Shown: positions 1 through 12,030, counted from the first letter of the stretch. The stretch: DNA of 64,000 nucleotides from Siphonodentalium dalli (GCA_032622095.1 CP136063.1:72209980-72273979); one strand, 5' to 3'. Numbers and translations: made by a program. The notes: generated by a model not told the origin, from the letters alone.

Positions 1-171
1 TGGTAAAACAAACGATTGTGAGCAAATTCTAAAAACGTTTTACTGAAATAAATACACATAAAAATTGTTTTCCCAATATTTTAATGCACAACTGCACAAT
101 GAAACCTCACCAATAAATGTAAAAAAGCTTATTATGTTCTCTTTAAATGATAACCATGAAAAGTTTGGAAA

Positions 172-352
172 GTAATTGAAACAGTAATTGAATTACATGC
201 TATATATCAAAGTAATTAAGTAAATAATTAATTAAGTAACTAATTACTTTCAAGTACTTGTAATTGAGAAATGAAATGACTCAATTACAAATTACTCTCA
301 ATTACTTGAGAAAAAGTAATTAATAACAGCCAATTACAATTACAAATTACTC
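172..352. repeat. AT-rich low-complexity tract of agtaattg/caattact words
   Basis: The words agtaatt and aattact recur here in both orientations, so the tract can fold on itself in many registers. It resembles degenerate AT-rich transposon termini or simple low-complexity DNA. No gene is seen in it or in the preceding 170 bases. Confidence 0.6.
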
Positions 353-672
353 CATCACTGACTGGTAATCCATCCGAGGAGTGCATGGGCATTTTTTGGA
401 GAATCTCAGCGGGATAGAACAATGAAACAATGAATGGTCATGTTCCGTTTCCATCGCCTAATTTTTCCTGCGTCATGTAGAAGGAGAAATAATTTAGGTC
501 AATAAATACACGGAATACCTATCTATATATTGAAATTCCATCCCTATATATATATAAATTTTCAAACTGGATTCCATTTGTAAATTCTATGGCTGATAAA
601 TTTCGCAAAGATTATCGACCTATTTTCATCATCGGAACCGGACCATGTCTGAGTTTAGTGTGCATGTCATTT

Positions 673-710
673 GCAGAATGAGGTCCACAGAGGGTGAATT
701 TAGTGATGCT
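673..710. repeat. Extra solo copy of the neighbouring MITE arm
   Basis: This stretch repeats, with one mismatch, the right terminal arm of the element at 720-1021 (both read gcagaatgaggtcc at the start and gtgaatttagtgatgct at the end). It forms a foldback with the adjacent left arm. Confidence 0.7.
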
Positions 711-719
711 ATCCGGCGG

Positions 720-1021
720 GCTAGCATCACCAAATTCACCCTCTAGTCGCCTCATTCTACATGGCCTCATCTGCTATGGGAGACATAGAATCAGATTGGT
801 GTTCCCAAATGATGAATATTGTAATTTACATCCATTGGGGACCTCGATTATACAATGTGTCGTCTGCCAATTTGGGGATATAGATAAACTAAACTGAAAA
901 ACAAATATAATCTATGTGAAGAAGTTTCTATATAAATTTGATAATAAAGACACTTTCGATAGAATTAAGATGAGGCCTAAGCAGAATGAGGTCCCCAGAG
1001 GGTGAATTTAGTGATGCTAGC
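720..1021. mobile_element. Non-autonomous TIR element (MITE) of about 300 bp
   Basis: The left arm (720-772) and right arm (968-1021) are inverted repeats of about 52 bp beginning gctagcatcac. They share blocks reading aaattcaccctct, cctcattct and ggcctcatct. The interior has no coding capacity. The superfamily is not identified. It lies just upstream of the glutamate receptor exon, probably in its last intron. Confidence 0.7.
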
Positions 1022-1283
1022 CCGCTTTTTATTGTTGCATTTTCAGGAATTTAATGGCTAACTACTAACGTCCTTTATTTGTTCATGATACCGAATAATC
1101 GGAATCCGATTTAGAAAAGTTCTAGTACTAGAATAGGTATTTCGTCTTCATTTAATGTCCTTGTAAATGTATTTCACGTATTTGTCGACTTGTTTTAATC
1201 ACCGGAACAGGAAGGGCGTTAGCCTAGAGTAGAGATTCGTGGCATGATCTAATGTAATGTATATGCTACTGTTTTTTTTCCAG

Positions 1284-1656
1284 TATATTGTCGATGCAAG
1301 AGGCTGGCTTGATTAAACTTTGGTTGAAAAAATGGATGCCTTCCTCTGAGGGTTGCCTCAAGGCCGAAACAACGAAAGACGCCACTACGTTAGGGATGGA
1401 CAGCCTAGCCGGACCGTTTCTAATATTCGCTGGAGCAGCCATAGTCGCAAGTGTTTGTTTGATTTTGGAAATCGCGTTGAAGCGAAACATTAGGACGCCT
1501 TGCTCGGCCGGCGCTAACATATATGCCGATGATAATATACAATCTGGAACGGATATGATCACAGATATAACATATATGACAACCAGCTTACCCGAACTTG
1601 TCATTGACCAAGAAATGAACCCCTCAGTTTTGACGACAGAACCTCATGACAAATAA
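1284..1656 (+). CDS. Ionotropic glutamate receptor, C-terminal exon (partial gene)
   Basis: Terminal exon of a ligand-gated cation channel of the iGluR family, which works in the plasma membrane. An acceptor (tttttttccag) precedes 1284; the first base completes a codon begun in the previous exon. The 123 residues start with ILSMQEAGLIKLWLKKWM, matching the end of the S2 ligand-binding lobe (family pattern I-x-x-L/M-Q-E-x-G-x-L ... K-W). A conserved-type cysteine follows at exon residue 24. After the linker comes a hydrophobic helix at about residues 41-61 (LAGPFLIFAGAAIVASVCLI), which is M4. A basic stop-transfer segment (ALKRN) follows, then a cytoplasmic tail of about 55 residues rich in D, T and S. 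The stop TAA is at 1654-1656. Ligand-binding S1, the pore and M1-M3 lie upstream of the window. Kainate/delta-like versus other invertebrate subtypes cannot be decided from this exon. Confidence 0.88.
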
Positions 1657-1657
1657 A
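1652..1657 (+). terminator. AATAAA polyadenylation signal overlapping the receptor stop codon
   Basis: The hexamer AATAAA contains the TAA stop of the receptor exon, so cleavage guided by it would leave almost no 3' UTR. A second AATAAA at 1984-1989 is an alternative that would give a 3' UTR of about 330 bases. Confidence 0.45.
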
Positions 1658-2009
1658 GATTTTATATATCGACATCCAGAATTAATTTTTTATAGAGCCA
1701 TGGATATACATATCATTATGTATAAATCAGTTATACTTAATCATAATTATGCTATAATTATGTAATTCCACCCGATCCGCATAGAATTATCAGATATAAA
1801 TACGTAATGACGGAAATTCTTTACCATCTATAGATACGTAAGTGTGGACCGTATACGCCTATCGAGCCCACTATTACCATTTATATCTCTTAATGATGAT
1901 CTGATCACGGGCCCACCATTATGACATATAGAACACTAATTGTAACCTAACAGCGTTGGCTATGCGGCTATCTATACATATATAATAAAACCTAACGAAT
2001 ATAAAATTG

Positions 2010-2105
2010 AGTGGGTGTATATTACCCCTGATCAAGTGGTCCTGCTAATATGTTATGATGCTGGAGGTCCTGCTGAATTGCTATGACGTCGGTCGGGCAA
2101 ATACA
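2010..2105. repeat. Solo arm of the 40.3-41.4 kb TIR family
   Basis: The stretch contains acccctgatcaagtggtcct, gctaatatgttatgatgctgg and a further gctatga word. It matches the arms of the element at 40278-41437 (for example gctatgatgctggtgggtcc). Only one arm is recognisable here. Confidence 0.6.
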
Positions 2106-2144
2106 TACTGTGAGAGGGCAACCAACTGGTCGCTATATATACAA

Positions 2145-2885
2145 TTTTAAAGTTCAACTTGACTTCTCAAGATTTAGCTATCGCCATGAGTTCATGTCCG
2201 TCCTCCGTGTGTCCGTCAACAATCCCCATTAGCATGGATGATATATGCGCTACAGGTCGCACCTTTGGTCTGGTCGTTATGAAATTCGTCATGGTTGTTG
2301 ACATTGACATGTAGATGAGAAATTAGTCATTTTGGGGTAAATCCAGGTAAATCGACAAGAAAACATGACCAACAGCCACCATCTTGAATTTCACAATTCA
2401 ATCAATTGGCCACGCAGGCCGTATATACCATTTGTGTGATTATAATGAAATTTGTCATGGATTTTGACATTGCCATGAAGAAGAGAACGAGTATTTTTTG
2501 CGTCAATCGGCAAAAGAGCATGGCCGCTATCGGCCATCTTGTTTTTGAGTATTAAGAAATGTAAATACATAAGCACGGTGCACGGGCTACATGCCGTACC
2601 CTATGAAAATTGTCATGGCTGATTACATTGACATTTAGATGTAAACGAGTCATTTTGGGGTCATTTCACACCAAAAATATGGGGGCCAGCGACCATCTTG
2701 GATTTCAAAGTTCAATCCATTAGCAGAAGACACGCCGGAGTGTTCGTCTGATTATCATGAAATTTGTCGTGGAATTAATATTGACTTGTGGATGAGAACG
2801 AGTCATTTTGGGGTCATTCAGCCATAAAACATGGCCGCTGGTGGCCATCTTGGATTTTACTCTTTTTATGACTAAATTCGCATGC
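2145..2885 (-). mobile_element. Family A pearl/Helentron-like element, 3' end and first core repeats
   Basis: Read on the minus strand, this is the 3' part of a family A element. The degenerate terminal hairpin (agttcaacttgacttctcaa) is followed by the word catggcgatag-like and a purine/pyrimidine tail, then by about four core units. Each unit carries the words aaatccaagatgg, catgttttt, aaaatgactcgttctcatc and aaatttcatgat. Long open frames across it are repeat translations, not genes. Confidence 0.75.
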
Positions 2886-4565
2886 TACAGGTCGTAGCAT
2901 TACAACCGGCTGTTACAATATTAATTTTCCCACAAAACTTCTCCCACAAAATGGTAAATTAGGTTTTAAAAAATGTATTTTTTTTCGGGCGGTATAGAAA
3001 AAAGGCATTGAAATGCTGCCGCTAGGCTTTAGGGAGTGCGCGAGAGGGGTCGTGTAGACCCTTCTCGCAGGTGGGGGTCCGGGGGGCCTCCCCCGGGAAA
3101 ATTTTGGGAAAAGTAGAAGCTTGAGAAGCATTCTGAGCATATTTCTGAGTAGCATTATGCGAATGTTAATTGGACCAAAATTAAAACAATATTAGTCCGA
3201 GAGCTGATAGGACACCCCTGCACCCCATGATTCAAATTCACCCCACTAATTTTCTTCTTTATTAGTCCCTCAACGTTTAAGCAATGTTAGACCGGAGTGT
3301 TCGTCTGATCATCATGAAATTTGTCGTGGAATTAATATTGACTTGTAGGTGGGAACGAGTCATCCTGGGGTCATTCGGCCATAAAACATGGCCGCTGGTA
3401 GCCATCTTGGATTTTACTCTTTGTATGACTAAATTCACAGGCTACAGGTGGTAGCATTACAACCGGCTGTTACAATATTAATTTTCCCGCAAAACTTCTC
3501 CCACAAAATGATAAATCAGGTTTTTAAAATGCTTTTTTTTCGGGCGGAATAGAAAATAGAAAAAAGATATGGCGCCGCTAGGCTTTAGGGAGTGCGCGAG
3601 AGGGGTCGTAGACCCTTCTCGCAGGTGGGGGTCCGGGGGGCCTCCCCGGGAAAATTTTGGGAAATGTAGAAGCTTGAGAAGCATTCTGAGCATATTTCTG
3701 AGTAGCATAATATGCGAATGTTAATTGGACCAAAATTAAAACAATATTAGTCCGGGAGCTGATAGGGTAACCCTGCACCCCATGATTCAACTTCACTCCA
3801 CTAATTTTCTTCTTTATTAGTCCCTCAACTTTTAAGCAATGTTAGGCCGGAGTGTTCGTCTGATCATCATGAAATTTGTCGTGCAAGTTAATATTGACTT
3901 GATGGTGGGAACGGGTCATTCTGGGGTCATTCGGCCATAAAACATGGCCGCTGGTAGCCATCTTGGATTTTACTCTTTGTATGACTAAATTCACATGCTA
4001 CAGGTGGTCGCATTACAACCGGCTGTTAGAGTATTAATTTTCACACAAAAGTTTTCCCACAAAATGATAAATCAGCTAGGTTTAAAAAATGCATTTTTTT
4101 CGGGCGGAATAGAAAGAAAGAAAAAGAAATGGCGCCGCTAGGATTTAGGGAGTGCGCGAGAGGGTGGTAGCATTACAACCGGCTGTTACGGTATTAATTT
4201 TCACACAAAACTTTTCACAGAAAATGATAAATCAGTTTTTAAAAATGCATTTTTTTCGGGCGGGAATAGTAACGAGGTAAAAAAAAAATAGCGCCGCTAG
4301 GTTTTAGGGAATGCGCGAGAGGGGTCGTAGACCCTTCTCGCATGCGGGGGCCCGGGGTGTCCCCCGGGAAAAATTTGGAAAATGTAGAAGCTTGAGAAGC
4401 ATTCTGAGCATATTTCTGAGTAGCATTATGCGAATGGTAATTGGACCAAAATTGAAACAATATTAGTCCAGGAGCTGAGATAGGGTATCCCTGTACCACC
4501 GTGATTCAACTTCACCCCACTAATTTTCTTCCTTATTAGTCCCTCAACTTTTAAGCAATGTTTGT
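2886..4565 (-). repeat. Higher-order tandem repeat, unit about 556 bp
   Basis: The anchor cattacaaccggctgtta occurs near 2898, 3455, 4011 and 4171. The first two intervals are 557 and 556 bp. Each full unit joins one family A core repeat to a roughly 400 bp module containing a GC-rich stretch (agtgcgcgagaggg, then g/c-rich gggtccgggggg and cccggg) and a stretch around agaagcttgagaagcattct. The third unit is cut after about 160 bp and restarts with the anchor, the mark of an internal deletion by recombination. Confidence 0.85.
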
Positions 4566-4671
4566 ACGAAACAAAGCGTGTCAGAACAGTCACCAGGCAT
4601 GATGAGATGGCGTCCAACATGGACATGTTTTTTTTCATAAGGATGCAAATTAGTGAGAAAATTATATATTT

Positions 4672-6266
4672 GTATCTCAACTTTACTTTGTAAAGTTTGA
4701 ACTATTGCCATGGCCTGGTATCCGTCGTCTGTGTGTGCGTGGTGTCAACAATACAGCCTACGTGCAATACCTTTATTCGGATCATTATGAAATTTGACAC
4801 AGCTGTTGACATTGACATTTAGATTAGAACGAGTCATTTTGGGATCATTCGGGGAAAAACATGGCCGCCAGTGGCCATCTTGGATTTAAAATTCAATCCA
4901 TTAGCACAGGCTACAAGTCGTACTGTTCGTCTGATCATCAATTTGTCATGGGATGTTTAAATTGACATGTAGATGGGAACGAGTAATTTTGGGGTCGTTC
5001 CTCTAAAAATCTTGGATTTTACTCTTTGCATGACTAAATCCTTTGGCACGGGCTACAGATCGTACCTTTGGTCCGATCATTATGAAATTTGTCATTGCTG
5101 TTGAAATTGACATGTAGATGGGAACGAGTCATTTGGTAAAAAAAACATGACCGCCAGTGACCATCTTGGATTTCAAACTTCAATCCATTAGCACGGGCTA
5201 CAGGCCATACTGCTTGTCTGATTATCATGAACTTTTCGTAGATATTAATATTAAGATGTAGATGGGAACGAGTCATTTTGGGGTCATTCGGCCATAAAAC
5301 ATTGCCGCTGGTAGCCATCTTGGATTTTACTCTTTGTATGACTAAATCCTTTGGCACAGGCTACAGGTCGTATCTTCGGTCAGATCATCACTAAATGTGT
5401 CATGGATGTTAACATCGACATGTAAATGGGAAACGAGTTATTTTGGGGTAATTCAGCAAAAAATGTGGCTGCCAGCGGCCATATTGGATTTCAAAATTCA
5501 ATCTTTTATCATGGGCTACAGACCATACTGTTTGTTTGATCATCATGAAATTTGTCATTTATATTAACATTGACATATAGATGGGAATGGGTCATTTTGG
5601 GGTCATTCGGCCATAAAACATAGCTGCTGGCAGCCATCTTGGATTTTACTCTTTGCATCACTAATCCTTTGGCATGGACTACAGGTTGTAGATTTGGTCG
5701 GACCATCATGAAATTCTTCACGGATATTGACAATGACATGTAGATGGGAACGAATCTTTTTGGGGTCAATCGGCCATAAAACATGGCCGCTGGCAGCCAT
5801 CTTGGATTTTATTCTTTGCATGACTAAATCATTTGGTATGGGCTACAGGTCGTACCTTTAGTCGGATCATCATGAAATTTGTCTTGGCTGTTAACATTGA
5901 AATGTACATGGGTAGGAGTCATTTTTGGGGTCTTTCGGCATAAAACATGTCTGTTGGCAGCCATCTTGGATATTTGCATGACTAAACCATTTGGCACACC
6001 CTACAGTGCACTTCCCTCATCCGATCATCACCAAACTTCATATTAAACTTGATATTGATCTACTAGATGGAAGCTTTTACATATTTTTGAATTTCATTGG
6101 ACAACATAGCCGTCAGCAACCATCTTCGATTTTACTTTATGTATCTCATGGTGATAATCTAGTATTACTTAGCCCTTTCAACTTTCCGCATTCCTAATCG
6201 CTCCATTGACTGTAACACATGAAATTATTCCCTTTCCAAATCGAGCTACAGTACCATTGACACTTT
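4672..6266 (-). mobile_element. Complete family A element, minus orientation
   Basis: Both ends are visible. The 3' end (low coordinates) has the hairpin aactttactttgtaaagttt preceded by ctca, a tail with a gtgtgtgcgt-type microsatellite, and ccatggc. The 5' end (near 6266) reads, on the minus strand, aagtgtcaatggtactgtag, followed by a degenerate subterminal repeat. Between them are about nine core units of about 160-190 bp, each with atccaagatgg, ggccatgtttt, aaatgactcgttcccatcta and aaatttcatgatgat. It has no coding capacity for a transposase. Confidence 0.8.
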
Positions 6267-6555
6267 GATTTGTGAAGCAGGCTGCTTCTAGAAGCAAAGA
6301 TATAATAGTGCCTTTTTAGGTTAATATTGGAACTCTCCATCAAAGAAAGCCGCCAAAATGGCAGCAGGAAGTGGAAAATAAGGAAGAAAATTATTGTGGC
6401 GAGGTTAAATCACTGGCGATCAGGGTTACACTATCATCTCTCGGATTATATTCATTGTCATTAACATTTTCGAGCAATGTACTGCGAATCCACCAAACAG
6501 TATAACTGAAGTCATCTTGGAATATAGTTTTTACATGACTAAATCCTCAACATGG

Positions 6556-6722
6556 CATACAGTAATGCTCTAATTAATCGACTCCTCAACCACAACAAAA
6601 TTATGGGTAACTTTTCGCTTTCTGATAAATTGCAACAAGCCATATTTCCGACTAAATCCTGAAAAGTTACCCATAATTATGCTGTGGTTAAGGAGTCGAT
6701 TAATTAGAGCATAACTGTATAG
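6556..6722. mobile_element. Foldback MITE with near-perfect 60-bp arms
   Basis: The arms 6556-6618 and 6660-6722 are inverted copies sharing ctctaattaatcgactcct, then accacaacaaaattatgggt with one or two mismatches, and gttaccc...ttttc. The loop is only about 42 bases. The outer ends atacagt and actgtat also pair. Confidence 0.85.
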
Positions 6723-6739
6723 CCATAATTTTCAAAACG

Positions 6740-6990
6740 ACCAAATTGTGTATGAAGATAGATAACTCTAAAATCAAGTGGCTTTGTGTTGATAATAAAG
6801 CCAATTTTTAAAGAACATGTTGATAATACATTTTTGGAAAGTTTATACCACAATTGACAGTGGTTTGAATTATTTTGTTGTAATTAATGGATTCTGATAA
6901 CTAAAGTGTATTTTGAAGAAATATTGTTGTTGTAATGTGGTAATATGGGGACCATCTGATCAGCATGAGTACCTTTGAAAATACTAGTGC
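6740..6990 (+). repeat. Family H dispersed repeat, right part
   Basis: The words gataactctaaaatcaagtgg, ttgataataca, ttgacag, gattctgataac and atggggacc...gagtaccttt recur in the same order at 39360-39574, and some recur at 11380-11600. The right end aligns with the TIR (gagtaccttt) of the full copy at 11112-11597. Confidence 0.65.
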
Positions 6991-8470
6991 AGCAAATTAA
7001 CAGATGCCTGCTCCAGATATACATGTATGGCATAATGGCAAATTGTTATATGATAAATATCAATGATGAGTGAGTACGTGTGATCATTAAATTTGCCTAC
7101 TATATATTGTACTATGACGTAATCATTCATCATACAGATGTATAGCCTAAGGGCCCTTATTTATAATCTATGTCCCTATATTGACATCTGTATATACATC
7201 ACCTCCACCCACCCTGATCTTAACAACAATCCATATATACATGATACATTTCATGGCAGTATATACTACCATATCCTGATCCAAAACGGGTATTGCATGC
7301 ATTAGTTTTGATGGAATAATGAAGACAAACTAAAAACAATATAATAAAAAAAAGGATTTTATTACTTCATCAAAGTATTGTATTATTCAATATTCAACAA
7401 CATCATTCAAGTTGATAAAGAAGAGAGAACAATGTAATTTAGTCATTGATCTCAGTATTTCTTAATTTGTTAAGACCTAAGTGCAGTACAATGAAATGTA
7501 TTAACTTTTTCAAAACATCATTGCATTTTGAAGCCTGAAATTATGCTTACTTCTGTTACATTGCGGTCGATTTCATAATATCAAATTATGTACATTATTA
7601 AACTTTTATGTAAATATGGTATTTAACAAGAATGTCAAGATTTGGAACAGCAAATCATACACTGAAAATTGATTGTTATTTTCTATACTTCGGTAAAGCG
7701 GTATATCAGAAAAATATATTGAACATAATTTAGTCATTGATAAGGGTTCCCTTCGATCATACATTTCCATTTCATTCAACTTGAAAATCAGTAACCCACA
7801 TATCTGTACATCATGAGCAGTAAATTCATTTTATATGTTGAATGTGTTAATTGTATAACTTAATTAAAGTCTTTATTCATTTTAAAAGCAATTTAGAAAT
7901 GTAACCATTCTAATATGAGTGAAGATTCGGCATAACTACCCATAGCAACATGGTCATCTTCTAACCTGTGACCACAGCGAAGGTGGTCTTATGGTCATAA
8001 TGGTGTATAATAATCTAACTTTCATGTTAAATTACATATAGAAAATTCCGGTTTATTAGGACTAACATCTTTTTTTTTACATTTAGCTGATAGTCGAAGT
8101 GTTCTGTAATGCACTCAGCAGTCTCAGCTAAATCCATCTTATGTGCAGTCAATTGATTTTGCCCATAACAATTGAATGCACCCTTATTCAAACATTGTGT
8201 CCTGTTAATATTCCCATCACTATTAAGTGTTTATTTTTATTGTAGATGGTCCTATATTACTTATTAGTTAAACAGTTCTTACACAGAATGTCTCACGATA
8301 TATAAGCAATTTTAAATTTACAAATTACCAGGTATAAGTGATAGAATTAATTCAATTTACAACCACGTGGTTTTGATTATGTTATTTAGAATATTTTCTC
8401 CGGAATATGCTGATGTCACTTTGTGAGGTCATAAGTTTAAAAATATGTGAACGCTGCAGTAAATGACTCA
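6991..8470. other. No gene seen; AT-rich intergenic or intronic DNA
   Basis: I see no splice-bounded open frame, no RNA gene and no repeat with a second copy that I could recognise in this stretch. Confidence 0.5.
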
Positions 8471-8472
8471 TT

Positions 8473-9757
8473 AAACTAGAGGTGTGACTGTCCCAATGGG
8501 ACCAAGGATACCCCCTGTGTTTTTAAAATACTAAGATGTTTCACATGTCAGTAAACATTTAGTTAAAATAATAAAATAATAGTTGCCATTCCAGGTGCAC
8601 AACCCTAACCCTAATCTTAAACATATTGACCAAAAAATATAGGAATAAAAGCTTGGACAAAATTATGCACGTCGAAAAAGGGGAATTACTCCACAAAAAA
8701 GTCGGACAGACATCGTAATCGCAGGTGCACAGGTTCCCATGGTACTAAAAAAATTCTAAGTTCAAAAGGGGGGATAACTCCACCAAAGAATGTCGGACAG
8801 TAGTCATAATCGCAGGTGCACAGGTTCCCATGGTACTAAATATCTGTGCCAAGTTAAACAAAAATTGACCTAACAATGTAGGAATAAAAGCTCTGACAAA
8901 ATTATACATGTTGCAAAAATGTTCTAAGTCAAATAAGAGGTGCGCACTCGAGTGCTAGCATACCCCCACCATGTCAAATTCAACCCGCATTATCCGTAAA
9001 CCCAACAAAAAAGATTTTTAACTTTAAAGAAAAATTTGGACTAATAACATCGATATGGTGTCACAAGAAGCTTGTACAGAAAAAAATATTCAAATTGGTT
9101 CATATTTGTTAAAGTTATTAAGTCGGACAGAATTTTATAAGTCAAAATAAGTCGAAAATGAAGTGTAATATTACGAAAAACAGTCTGAGTCAATCCCTAG
9201 CCGCACCATGTAGAGAGGATATTATGAGAAGCATGTATACCAACAATTATTGAAATCGGTTCATATTTGTTAAAGTTATTAAGTCGGACAGAATTTTCTA
9301 AGTCAAAATAAGTCGAAAATGAGGCGCAACTTAAATATAAAAGTCGGACCGAACCGCAATTAGCATCATGCAGTCCTAAGGAGATTGCATACAAACAATT
9401 AATGAAATCGGTTCATAGTTGTTCGAGTTATGAGGTCGGACAGACGGACAGATGGACACACGGAGGGAGAAAGCGTGACGGACAGATGTAGTCAAACCAG
9501 TATAGCCCCCATTTTCTTCGAAAGTGGGTGTATAAAAAGGGGGGGGGGGATAACTCCACAAAAAATGTCTAACAGCAGATGCACAGGTTCACATGGCGGT
9601 TAATGTCTGTGCCAAGTTTCACTGAAATTGATTTAAAAAACGACTGAGAAAAACTCCGGACAAATTTTAGTCCACAGACGGACGTACGGAAGAGCTGACT
9701 GAGCCTGACTCCAGTATACCCCCCTAACTTTGTTGTGGTGGGGGGGGGGTATAATTA
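8473..9757 (+). mobile_element. Family B pearl/Helentron-like element, interrupted by family C
   Basis: The 5' end reads aactagaggtgtgactgtcc with the small palindrome gtcccaatgggac, then the subterminal ggatacccc. The core has units of about 185 bp with taggaataaaagct, ggacaaaattat, ggataactccac and cgcaggtgcacaggttccca. The element is split at about 8932, where family C (8933-9538) is inserted, and resumes at 9539 with ggggataactccac. The tail has gacggacgtacgg, then the hairpin around tatacccccctaac...ggggggtataa. The same family is intact at 32375-33158. Confidence 0.8.
8933..9538 (+). mobile_element. Family C pearl/Helentron-like element, nested in family B
   Basis: The 5' end has agaggtgcgcactcgagtgc (palindrome gcactcgagtgc), then the subterminal gcatacccccacc. 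Core words are ggttcatatttgttaaagtt, attaagtcggacagaattt and aagtcgaaaatgag. The tail has gtcggacagacggacag, then a hairpin of about 33 bases around tatagcccccat...aaagtgggtgtata, ending in aaaaa. A second copy is at 27928-28500. Confidence 0.8.
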
Positions 9758-9918
9758 CTGCTTTCAATTGACAACTGATGTGGTTTTCAGAACAAATATG
9801 TCTTCTGTGGAATAAACCCATTTATTGTTGCAATTGTGATATTTGATTACATTTAATTGTGGTTTTATGTGAGCTGGTCACTAACGCATAAACTATGTAA
9901 AACAAATGGTAATGGGAT

Positions 9919-9985
9919 GTTCTTGTACTAAAACTAGCATCTTGCTATCCCAATATTTTAGCTGGTTTTAGTACGAACAGACACC
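9919..9985. repeat. Small inverted repeat
   Basis: The words tcttgtactaaaactagc and gctggttttagtacgaac are inverted copies with a short spacer that contains a second pairing (tgggatgt/atcccaata). It is the size of a remnant foldback element. Confidence 0.55.
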
Positions 9986-10490
9986 CGGAAACCAAAATAA
10001 TCGTCAAACTATAAGTCAACAAGGACTATAAACTCCAGTTAAAATAGGCCGACGGAACCCAAATTCTAACTTTACCTATATTTTCATATGAGTAATCCAT
10101 TTTCTAAATTTGAAAACAATCAGATAACTGAAACTAAAGTTATCACCAGGGAACCATAAATAATTGGCAAAGTCAACAAGGACCATAAACTTCGGCAAAT
10201 ATGGGCAGCCCAAATCCATGTAATCTACATACAAAATTTGAAAACAGACAGACAACTAAAGTTATCATCCGGAAACCGAAACTATCGACAAATTCTAAGT
10301 CGACAAGGACCATAACTCTGGCAAAACATAATGGGTGGAACCAAACTTGACCTGTATTTTTGGCTAGTAAACTCACTTACATTATTTCAATCCATTCAGT
10401 TCAGATTTACAGAAGATATCATCCGGAAATGAAAATTGAGTACAAATTCCAACAAAAAAGGCCATAACTCTGGTGAAAATTGGCCGGCTG
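9986..10490 (+). repeat. Family D-related core repeats (degenerate)
   Basis: About three degenerate units carry ggaaaccaaaat, gtcaacaaggac, cataaactc, ggaacccaaa and gttatcatccggaaa in order. They resemble the family D core but lack its two ends. A related fragment is at 18055-18232. Confidence 0.65.
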
Positions 10491-11111
10491 AATGAATTGG
10501 CACCTTGTGACACATACAAGTATGCCACACGATATAGTATTTATGTAAAATATGCTGGCTTTTTATGATTGTGCAACATGTCATATATAGCTACTGATTT
10601 TGTCATTAATGACTGAAAGTTTTTGGGCATACATGAACCTTCAACAATATTCTAATAGATTACTTTGACATCACATAAGCTTACAAGTAAATACCAGATG
10701 GGAGTCTCATAAGCTTTTTCATTGAAAAATATAAATGTTTATTTGATTGAAATTTAACAAAACTACCATGCCCATATGATTACCCCGAAAATATTTAAAA
10801 GTTGAAATATGTGATGTGAAAAAAAAATCTAGTTATACTGATCTAACCAAGCCAATCAGTTCAGTGCATTTATGAAAAGAAAATGCCAAACTCGGAACTA
10901 ATTGCAACAGTAGTTTTCTTTCCATGAATAAGTATATAAGCCCATTATAAACAATTAACATCTTAAAAACCAAGAAAAGGAAAATAGAAAAGGGAAAAAA
11001 TCAAGTTCTTATGTCCTATTTTGTGGTAGTGCATGTATTTCAAAATACCATCTTGATTACAGAACAGATAGCAGTATTTTTTCAAGTGATATGCTTCTAG
11101 GTTTGTAAATT

Positions 11112-11597
11112 AAAGGTACTCAATCCGAACAGAGGGTCCCCATCTCAACAGACTCCAACAACAACAAACCGATCAGAGGGTCCTATACTACTATTCTTTG
11201 GCTTTGGGGGTAAAAAATATTTGATTCGAGTCGAGGAACCCATCAAACAAAGCTCAGAGTTATTAGATATTGATTTTTGAAATTTGTTATTTACTCGAGA
11301 TGAGTACTAATAATTGCCTTCAACTGCCGTAATCTGCTCGGGATGTGTACACCAAAATCTATTCAAACAGACAAGGATGGATAACTCTAAAATCAAGTGG
11401 TAATAATAACGCAATTTTGACTGAGTTCTGGGCCAGAAAGTATTCCCGATAATGAAAAATAATTGATTTCTAAAATCGATATCTAACAAATCTGAGCTTT
11501 GATGGGTGACTTCCTCGACTCGAATCAAATAATTTTGACCCCTGAAGCCATTGAAATAGTAATTGAGAGGAGTTTTATCGGATTGAGTACCTTTAAG
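11112..11597. mobile_element. Family H TIR element, about 485 bp
   Basis: The ends are inverted: aaaggtactcaatccga at 11112 and tcggattgagtaccttt at 11577-11594. The interior has a second inverted pair (gattcgagtcgaggaaccca and tgggtgacttcctcgactcg). Related copies are at 6740-6990 and 39154-39574, and a fragment is near 31640. The ORF at 11307-11528 is inside it. Confidence 0.75.
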
Positions 11598-11920
11598 TTG
11601 TTCTACTATTATTGTTTACCACAATTTCTTGATAAAATGTCTGGATCCCTTGTCTGAACATGAAGCAGTCTGGGCAAATTCTATCTATTTTAGACAGCAT
11701 GTGATGCAATTTTTTTCCAATTAGCAAATTTGCCGAAGATTAATTAGGAAATAAATATTTTTTAATTATATTAATTAGTTGCGTACTGAGCTTACATCAG
11801 CTGCATCATTTCTGAGTATGATTATCTCTATTAGTGAATAAAGAACACAACCATATATATGCGACACCAAGTTGGACACTAATATTAAGCATGTGCTGTG
11901 TTGCAACTTGGTTGGCTGAT

Positions 11921-12030
11921 TTAAAGTGATGTGAAACACTCCGGTTTGGTAATAAAATAGAAATAGAGAATAATCTTGCTCATAGCACTCAAAGTAGTTA
12001 TTTTTACGAATATTAATTCAAATTTCCAGC
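11921..12030 (+). repeat. Family I dispersed repeat
   Basis: The stretch carries aaagtgatgtgaaacactcc, aaatagaaatagagaataat and cttgctc...caaagtagtt. The same words appear in reverse complement at 31825-31918. The two copies are about 20 kb apart. Confidence 0.65.

Noticed and set aside
1266-1604. Minus-strand frame of 112 codons
   Set aside because: It is the antisense shadow of the glutamate receptor exon, which has family motifs, an acceptor and the M4 helix on the plus strand.
8604-8616. Telomere-like aaccctaaccctaa word
   Set aside because: Only two units, and it recurs in degenerate form at the same place in the other family B copy, so it belongs to the element.
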